NCBI RefSeq assembly: GCF_001281405.1
Contig: NZ_CP010401.1
Location: 141,001 to 205,000 of the forward strand
DNA: 64,000 nucleotides
Reading direction: 5' to 3'
Origin: Bartonella ancashensis
Lineage (GTDB): Bacteria > Pseudomonadota > Alphaproteobacteria > Rhizobiales > Rhizobiaceae
This document shows, piece after piece, positions 56,755 to 64,000 of the stretch. A model generated the notes under the pieces. That model saw only the letters and a list, made by a program, of their open reading frames with translations, made no database searches and had not been told where the DNA came from. Both the position numbers and the translations under genes were made by a program. Each line of letters opens with the position of its first letter. Position 1 is the stretch's first letter.

Positions 56755-58383
56755 TTATGTCACAAGATCAGGCTGTTCTCGACCCAAGTAGCGCTTCATC
56801 TTTAATATCTCAAGCGCTACTGAAAATAACCGTTCAAGTGCCTTTTGTGAACTGTAAACATAATGATGAGGATTACGCTCATATTGTTCAAGGTATAATC
56901 GTATGGTAGCTCCTGCTGTTCCTGTTCCAGATAAGCGCACCACAAGCCGTGCTCCATTATCAAAAAATATGCGTACTCCCTGCTGTGTGCTGATACTCTG
57001 ATCAATTGGATCGCAATATGTAAAATCATCAGCTTTTTCAACTCGAAATTCAGCTATCTGCATCCCAGCTTGTGGCAAATGGACACGTAATCTTTCAATC
57101 ATCATGTTCGCTTTTTCTGCATCTACATTCTCGTAGTCACAGCGCATATAATAAAAGCGCCCGTATAAATGCCAATGCTGTTGGACAATTTGCGCTACCG
57201 TCTTTTTTGTAACCGCTAAAAGATTTAACCAAAATAACACAGCCCAAATGCCGTCTTTTTCACGTATATGTGTTGATCCCGTCCCAAAACTTTCTTCGCC
57301 ACAAAACGTAATTCGTCCAGAATCTAAAAGCGTGCCGAAAAATTTCCATCCCGTTGGTGTTTCGAAGCAGGGAAGTCCTTTTTGTTTTGCAACCAAATCA
57401 ACGGCGCGCCCTGTTGGCATCGAACGTGCGACCCCCACTACACCTTTCTGATATCCCTTAATAAGATGTGCCTGATCAACCATAATGGCTAAGGAATCTG
57501 AAGGTGTGACAAATTGTCGACGACCAATGATAAGATTCCGGTCTCCATCACCATCTGAAGCTGCACCAAGATCGGGACCATGATCAGACATTAATAGATC
57601 ATACAAACCCTTTGCGTGAACTAAATTGGGATCTGGATGTTTTCCTCCAAAATCAGGCAGAGGTGTGCCATTAACTACCGTTCCCTGAGAAAACCCCAAA
57701 CATTTTTCAAAAATTTCTCGTGCATAAGGACCTGTAACAGCATGCATAGCGTCAAATTGCAAAGTCAAACCTTCTAAAACAGCCTGAGCAATATGGTCAA
57801 AATCGAAAATTTCCTGCATCAAGATATTATAATCAGCAACTGGATCAATAATATCCACCTGCATAGAACCTATAAAACTTTGCCCTTCTACATCTAGATC
57901 AATGTTTGGAGTTTCAACAATTTTATAAGAAGAAAGCTTCTGTGACGTTGCAAAAATGGCTTCACACAAGGTACTAGGTGCTGGACCACCATTTGCAATA
58001 TTATATTTAACACCACAATCACCCTCAGCTCCTCCAGGATTATGGCTGGCCGATAAAATGATCCCTCCACGCGCATGATATTTACGAATAAGGTGTGAAA
58101 CCGCAGGCGTCGACAATACTCCCCCTCGCCCAACTTTAACAGCTCCAACACCATGAGCAGCAGCCATCTTTAACACCCGCTGAATAAATATGCGGTTCAT
58201 GTAGCGCCCATCTCCTCCAAGAATGAGAAGCTTTCCTGTGAGTGGACCAATATTGTGAAAAATTGATTGGATAAAATTTTCAATATAATGGGGCTGCTGA
58301 AAAACCGATACCTTCTTACGTAAACCAGATGTACCTAATTTTTGATCCTCAAAAGGTATTGTTAAAACAGTATGGATATTCAT
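56755..58383 (-). CDS. pgm: Phosphoglucomutase
   Basis: This enzyme converts glucose-1-phosphate and glucose-6-phosphate, feeding UDP-glucose for envelope sugars. The catalytic serine is in ILSASHNPGGAEGD (about residue 113), the metal loop is SDGDGDRNL (about 272-280), the sugar-binding GEESFGTGSTHIREKDG is intact, and the phosphate-binding RLSGTGTAGATIRLY is near the C-terminus. At 542 residues it matches the alpha-D-glucose phosphate-specific form. Confidence 0.95.
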   Translation of the reverse strand: MNIHTVLTIPFEDQKLGTSGLRKKVSVFQQPHYIENFIQSIFHNIGPLTGKLLILGGDGRYMNRIFIQRVLKMAAAHGVGAVKVGRGGVLSTPAVSHLIRKYHARGGIILSASHNPGGAEGDCGVKYNIANGGPAPSTLCEAIFATSQKLSSYKIVETPNIDLDVEGQSFIGSMQVDIIDPVADYNILMQEIFDFDHIAQAVLEGLTLQFDAMHAVTGPYAREIFEKCLGFSQGTVVNGTPLPDFGGKHPDPNLVHAKGLYDLLMSDHGPDLGAASDGDGDRNLIIGRRQFVTPSDSLAIMVDQAHLIKGYQKGVVGVARSMPTGRAVDLVAKQKGLPCFETPTGWKFFGTLLDSGRITFCGEESFGTGSTHIREKDGIWAVLFWLNLLAVTKKTVAQIVQQHWHLYGRFYYMRCDYENVDAEKANMMIERLRVHLPQAGMQIAEFRVEKADDFTYCDPIDQSISTQQGVRIFFDNGARLVVRLSGTGTAGATIRLYLEQYERNPHHYVYSSQKALERLFSVALEILKMKRYLGREQPDLVT

Positions 58384-58580
58384 ATAAAAATCTTTATTCT
58401 CTTCCTTAGCTATTCACACAAGAACTCTCTTTAACCAAAATCAAAGATAAATTTATTTAACACAATGTAAGCACAAAGGTCTTGCAAATTTGCTGCAATA
58501 AACTACTCTCCTAAGATCTGTCGTAAAAAGCAATCCTGTTTTTGCGATGAAACTCTGCAAACCATAGAGGAGGCGCAACC

Positions 58581-59108
58581 ATGGTTAAAAAAAAAGTTCC
58601 TAATGTAACCTTCCACACTCGCGTATATGACGAAACAGCAGGTGACGGTAACACCTATAAATGGCAAGATGTAAACAGCGACACCTATTTCAAAGGGAAA
58701 CGAGTTATTCTCTTCTCTCTTCCTGGAGCCTTTACACCTACATGCTCAAATTTGCAACTTCCTGACTTTGAAAAACTTTACGATGATTTTAAGAAGGTTG
58801 GTATTGACGAAATTTACTGCCTCTCAGTTAATGATGCATTTGTAATGAATGCCTGGAGCAAACAACAAAACCTCAAAAACGTCAAGCTTATCCCTGATGG
58901 CTCCGGCGAATTCACAAGAAAAATGGGAATGCTTGTTGATAAAAGCAACATCGGTTTTGGTATGCGATCATGGAGATACGCTGCTGTCATCAATGACGGT
59001 ACTATCGAGCACTTGTTTGAAGAAGAGGGATTTTCAGATCATTGCGGTACAGACCCATATGAAATTTCGTCACCACAACATATTTTGAAAGTTCTTCAAG
59101 GCTCATAA
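58581..59108 (+). CDS. Peroxiredoxin (Prx5-type)
   Basis: This protein reduces hydrogen peroxide and organic peroxides. The peroxidatic Cys is at residue 55 in LPGAFTPTCSNLQLP, the Prx5 signature. The segment CLSVNDAFVMNAWSKQQ also fits the family. At 175 residues it has no fused glutaredoxin domain. A GAGGAGG site precedes the ATG at 58581. It lies alone between pgm and hisS. Confidence 0.93.
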   Translation: MVKKKVPNVTFHTRVYDETAGDGNTYKWQDVNSDTYFKGKRVILFSLPGAFTPTCSNLQLPDFEKLYDDFKKVGIDEIYCLSVNDAFVMNAWSKQQNLKNVKLIPDGSGEFTRKMGMLVDKSNIGFGMRSWRYAAVINDGTIEHLFEEEGFSDHCGTDPYEISSPQHILKVLQGS

Positions 59109-59127
59109 TAAAAACGCTTAAACTAAT

Positions 59128-59162
59128 AACACACACTCCTTTAACAACGAGGAGTGTGTGTT
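59128..59162. terminator. Perfect 13-bp hairpin between peroxiredoxin and hisS
   Basis: AACACACACTCCT (59128-59140) pairs exactly with AGGAGTGTGTGTT (59150-59162) across a nine-base loop. The genes on both sides converge here. Neither side has a strong T-run, so it may be a bidirectional terminator that depends on hairpin strength. Confidence 0.65.
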
Positions 59163-59227
59163 GGCTTTCTTCCAGATAATAAGAATATTCCGAAGAGTGA
59201 GGCATCATTACTTCTGGTTTTGTTTTC

Positions 59228-60754
59228 TTAAATTAGAGATTGGTGCTTAGCTAAAATCTCTTGCACTGCTTGAACTAACTTGTCTTCATCAACCGTTATT
59301 TGCGCGGGGCGGCTTTCACGCCATGTTTGGTTGTCTTTAATCTGAGTAGCCAAATGTGCTCCCTCAATTAAATCCTTAATCTGCACTTTTCCCATGTCAC
59401 GTTCTTGCACTCCTTGAATCACAACACAAGGCGAATGACGACGATCCGCATATTTCATTTGTGCCTTCATCCCTGCAGTTCCTAAATATAACTCAGAGCA
59501 AATCCCCGCACGACGTAAATTCATGACCATATTTTGATAGCAAGCGATATATTGAGGTTCTTTATCCATCACAAGTACTACAACTGGCCCCGTCCCCTCT
59601 TTTGCAGAAGAACATCCAAGAGCATGCAAAGCAGACATTAAACGTGAAACACCCATGGAAAAACCAGTTGCAGGAACCATTTCACTACGGAACCGAGAAA
59701 CCAATCCATCATAACGCCCTCCACCCCCAACAGATCCAAAAACAACCTTCCGCCCTTCTTCATTAAGAACATCAAAAAGCAATTCAGCCTCAAATACAGG
59801 CCCCGTATAATAATCTAATCCGCGCACCACCGATGGATCAATCTTGATACGCTGTTGATAACCATTCTTTGCAAAAATAGTTTGCATTTCCTCTAATTCA
59901 CGGATTCCTTCTTCTCCCTGAATAGTATCGCCTACTATCTCTTTAAGATGACTAAGAGCTTCTTCTGCATTTTCAGCATCACAAGACATCAAAGAAAGGA
60001 TAAGATCACTTTCTTGATCGCTCAGGCCTGCTCCTTGTGTAAAATCCCCACTTTCATCAAGACGCCCCTTTCCTAAAAGCAAACGTACTCCTTCTATGCC
60101 AAATTTATCCAATTTATCCATGGCCCTTAAGACGCTTAAGCGTTTTTCAGTCTGCCCATTGCTCGTTAAATTAATCATCTCCAAGACGGCATCAAGAATC
60201 TTTCGATTATTTAAACGAATAACATAGTCATGCCGTTGGATACCTAATTTTTCCAAACTATCTGCAGCCATCATACAAATCTCTGCATCTGCAGCTACAG
60301 TTGGAGAACCAACAATATCAGCATCAAATTGCATAAATTGACGAAATCGCCCTGGACCAGGTTTCTCATTACGAAAAACAAAACCAAGACGATAACTACG
60401 ATATGGCTTCGGCAAAATTTCAAAATTTTCAGCAAAATAGCGTGCAAGAGGTGCCGTCAGATCGTAGCGCAAAGACATCCACCGGTCGTCATCGTCCTGC
60501 AAAGAAAAGACACCCGCATTAGGACGATCTGCATCAGGTAAGAATTTTCCAAGAGCATCTGTGTATTCAAAAATTGGCGTCTCAAGAGCTTCAAATCCAT
60601 AAAGTTCATAAACAGTACGAATTTGAGCAATCATTGTTTCCAACGCGCGCAACTGCGTACTCGTGCGATCAACAAAGCCACGTGGTAAACAGGCTTTTAT
60701 TTTTCTTGTTTCATTGTAGGCATTTTTCTTTAGCAGCAATTTACAATCATACAT
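59228..60754 (-). CDS. hisS: Histidyl-tRNA synthetase
   Basis: HisS charges tRNA-His. Conserved parts are [36 protein letters not shown] (class II motif 2 area), [19 protein letters not shown], and [16 protein letters not shown], with [11 protein letters not shown] near the C-terminus. The open frame has 508 residues from an ATG at 60754 that lacks a ribosome site; its first 22 residues are not family-like. An ATG at 60714 would give the more usual leader (MKQEK then IKACLPRG) if one A were added in the A5 run at 60700-60704. The aminoacylation core is intact. Confidence 0.93.
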   Translation of the reverse strand: MYDCKLLLKKNAYNETRKIKACLPRGFVDRTSTQLRALETMIAQIRTVYELYGFEALETPIFEYTDALGKFLPDADRPNAGVFSLQDDDDRWMSLRYDLTAPLARYFAENFEILPKPYRSYRLGFVFRNEKPGPGRFRQFMQFDADIVGSPTVAADAEICMMAADSLEKLGIQRHDYVIRLNNRKILDAVLEMINLTSNGQTEKRLSVLRAMDKLDKFGIEGVRLLLGKGRLDESGDFTQGAGLSDQESDLILSLMSCDAENAEEALSHLKEIVGDTIQGEEGIRELEEMQTIFAKNGYQQRIKIDPSVVRGLDYYTGPVFEAELLFDVLNEEGRKVVFGSVGGGGRYDGLVSRFRSEMVPATGFSMGVSRLMSALHALGCSSAKEGTGPVVVLVMDKEPQYIACYQNMVMNLRRAGICSELYLGTAGMKAQMKYADRRHSPCVVIQGVQERDMGKVQIKDLIEGAHLATQIKDNQTWRESRPAQITVDEDKLVQAVQEILAKHQSLI

Positions 60755-60801
60755 CTTATATATTTGTGAATTACTTATGTTTAGCTTATACCCTTAATGA
60801 G

Positions 60802-61122
60802 TTCAATGAGTTTATCCAGAAACCGCAGGAGACTTATCAAACATTTTTAGGTTTATCCGGCGCAGGAGATTTATTTTTAACGTCGAATTCTTTTTTATCG
60901 AGGAACTATCGTGTTGGTTTAGGTTTAGCGTCTGGTATTTCTTTGGATTCTATTTTAATGGATCTTTGTGAAGTAGCTGAAGGAGTTAAGACTTGTGAAG
61001 CGATTGTTAAAATTTCTCGTGAGCATTGCATTCATACTCCTATAGCTAGAGAAGTTTTTGAGATTATAGGAGGTAAGGATCCTCTAGAGAGTATGTCTCT
61101 TTTGATGAAGAAAGTTTTTTAA
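60802..61122 (+). pseudogene. gpsA: 3' remnant of glycerol-3-phosphate dehydrogenase (gpsA)
   Basis: About 100 codons match the C-terminal part of NAD(P)-dependent glycerol-3-phosphate dehydrogenase: [18 protein letters not shown], then [30 protein letters not shown] and a final helix. The N-terminal Rossmann half and most of the catalytic domain are absent; the open frame upstream is unrelated sequence overlapping the hisS start. It is a truncated remnant between hisS and the rRNA operon. Bartonella is known for a lineage-specific history of gpsA gain and loss; the origin of this copy cannot be read from so short a piece. Confidence 0.8.
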
Positions 61123-61494
61123 GCGGCACGGTAGCACCATATATTTTCTTACATATGGTTATATAGCGATTTTTATTCCATGTATTTTTTGAGGATATGG
61201 GTGCTTTTTTGATTTATCTGTGAAGGAGAGTCTTAGCGCATGATTGGAGCATAGGAAGAGTTTTTTTCCGGGAGGTTATTTCAGATTTTTTAAAGGATAA
61301 ATTGCTTCTCTTTTTTATTTCCGAGAAGAAGATCCCCTATCAAAAGATTTATGGCTGTTTTGATAAATTTTCATTTAAATTGTTTAACGAAGCAAATGCA
61401 TTGTTTATGTGAGATTTTTGTTTCAGATGCCTCTTTTTTGGAAGGAGATCTGATAGTTTAACGTGAACTGCGGAGATTTTCTGGGGATATTTTT
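61123..61494. other. Gap between the gpsA remnant and the tRNA gene
   Basis: This 372-base stretch has no supported gene. An ACCATAT/ATATGGT hairpin at 61137-61159 follows the gpsA remnant but lacks a strong T-tract. The rest is T-rich. Confidence 0.55.
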
Positions 61495-61571
<77 letters not shown>

Positions 61572-61676
61572 TCACGAAGACTTAGTTAGAACGCATGCAG
61601 GACAGGCGTTTTTTATGGTCTACCATTTTGTTCATATTTAGAACTGTTATTGACATCTATTTATACCCTTAGCAGA

Positions 61677-61792
61677 CCTGGCAGCGACTTACTCTCCCGT
61701 GTCTTAAGACAAAGTACCATCAGCGCTGGAACCTTTCACGGCCGAGTTCGGGATGGGATCGGGTGCAGGTGTTCCGCCATAACCACCAAGTC
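61677..61792 (-). rRNA. rrf: 5S ribosomal RNA
   Basis: Read on the minus strand, the conserved 5S core (GATCCCATCCCGAACTCGG) is present, flanked by complementary ends (CTTGGTGG and the matching 3' part). The size of about 116 bases is normal. The exact ends are estimated. It lies between 23S rRNA and tRNA-fMet. Confidence 0.9.
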
Positions 61793-61875
61793 AGCGAAAG
61801 GTATAGATAGAAGGAGAAACTGGTTTTTTTGCTTTTATAATTATTGCTTGAGAATGAATAGAGGTAATGGGAACG

Positions 61876-64000
<2,125 letters not shown>

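Noticed and set aside
60574..60801. 5' part of the open frame that ends in the gpsA remnant
   Set aside because: It is antisense to the hisS 5' end and shows no similarity to the GpsA N-terminal domain.

Overview
The window is an AT-rich alphaproteobacterial chromosome segment, most likely from a flagellated Bartonella. This rests on a complete rhizobial-type flagellar gene set (FlbT, FlaF, the orphan regulator FtcR, MotB/MotC/FliK(MotD), MotE, DUF1217 and DUF6468 proteins), on Bartonella-like autotransporters, and on the gene content of the flanking housekeeping region. I could not search a database, so the species is not assigned.

Layout: (1) 46-13172, minus strand: flgE-flgK-flgL-flaF-flbT-flgD-fliQ (hook, junction and flagellin control), then the lone regulator ftcR, then fliF-fliH-like-motB-motC-fliK-lytic transglycosylase, tightly overlapped. 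(2) 13.8-22.6 kb, plus strand: three paralogous autotransporter genes inside the flagellar locus; the third differs visibly in base use. (3) 23.2-33.3 kb, minus strand: fliP, fliL, flgH, motE, flgI, flgA, flgG, fliE, flgC, flgB, fliI, flgF and a DUF1217 gene. (4) 33.5-38.7 kb, plus strand: motA-fliM-DUF6468-fliN-fliG-flhB, followed by an unrecognised gene. (5) 39.6-45.0 kb, minus strand: flgJ-type rod protein, a FlgN-like protein, an anchored protein with a FliL-like layout, then flhA-fliR-fliJ-like. Together these encode the export gate, ATPase, basal body, rod, rings, hook, stator and switch. Flagellin, the cap and chemotaxis genes are not in the window.

(6) 45.4-61.1 kb is housekeeping: two tiny membrane-protein ORFs, a DUF442 phosphatase-like protein, ribF, a HAD phosphatase, murJ, trpS, a NifU/Nfu protein, groES-groEL under a CIRCE element, fumC, pgm, a peroxiredoxin, hisS, and a 3' remnant of gpsA. 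(7) 61.5-64 kb, minus strand: the 3' part of an rRNA operon (23S, 5S, initiator tRNA-fMet).

The most notable observations are sequence-level. murJ carries two compensating one-base offsets in an A8 and a T6 tract; the other frame between them spells the expected MurJ sequence. The starts of flgI, motE and possibly hisS each look one base short in an A/T run, so that the natural coupled start codon is out of frame. Either homopolymer lengths in this assembly are unreliable, or the organism tolerates slippage at such tracts. Other points are the autotransporter island within the flagellar locus, a candidate promoter-to-terminator small RNA near 41.4 kb, two unannotated small membrane proteins, repeats in the FlgD tail and FliI N-terminus, and a receiver domain in FtcR that seems to lack its phospho-acceptor.
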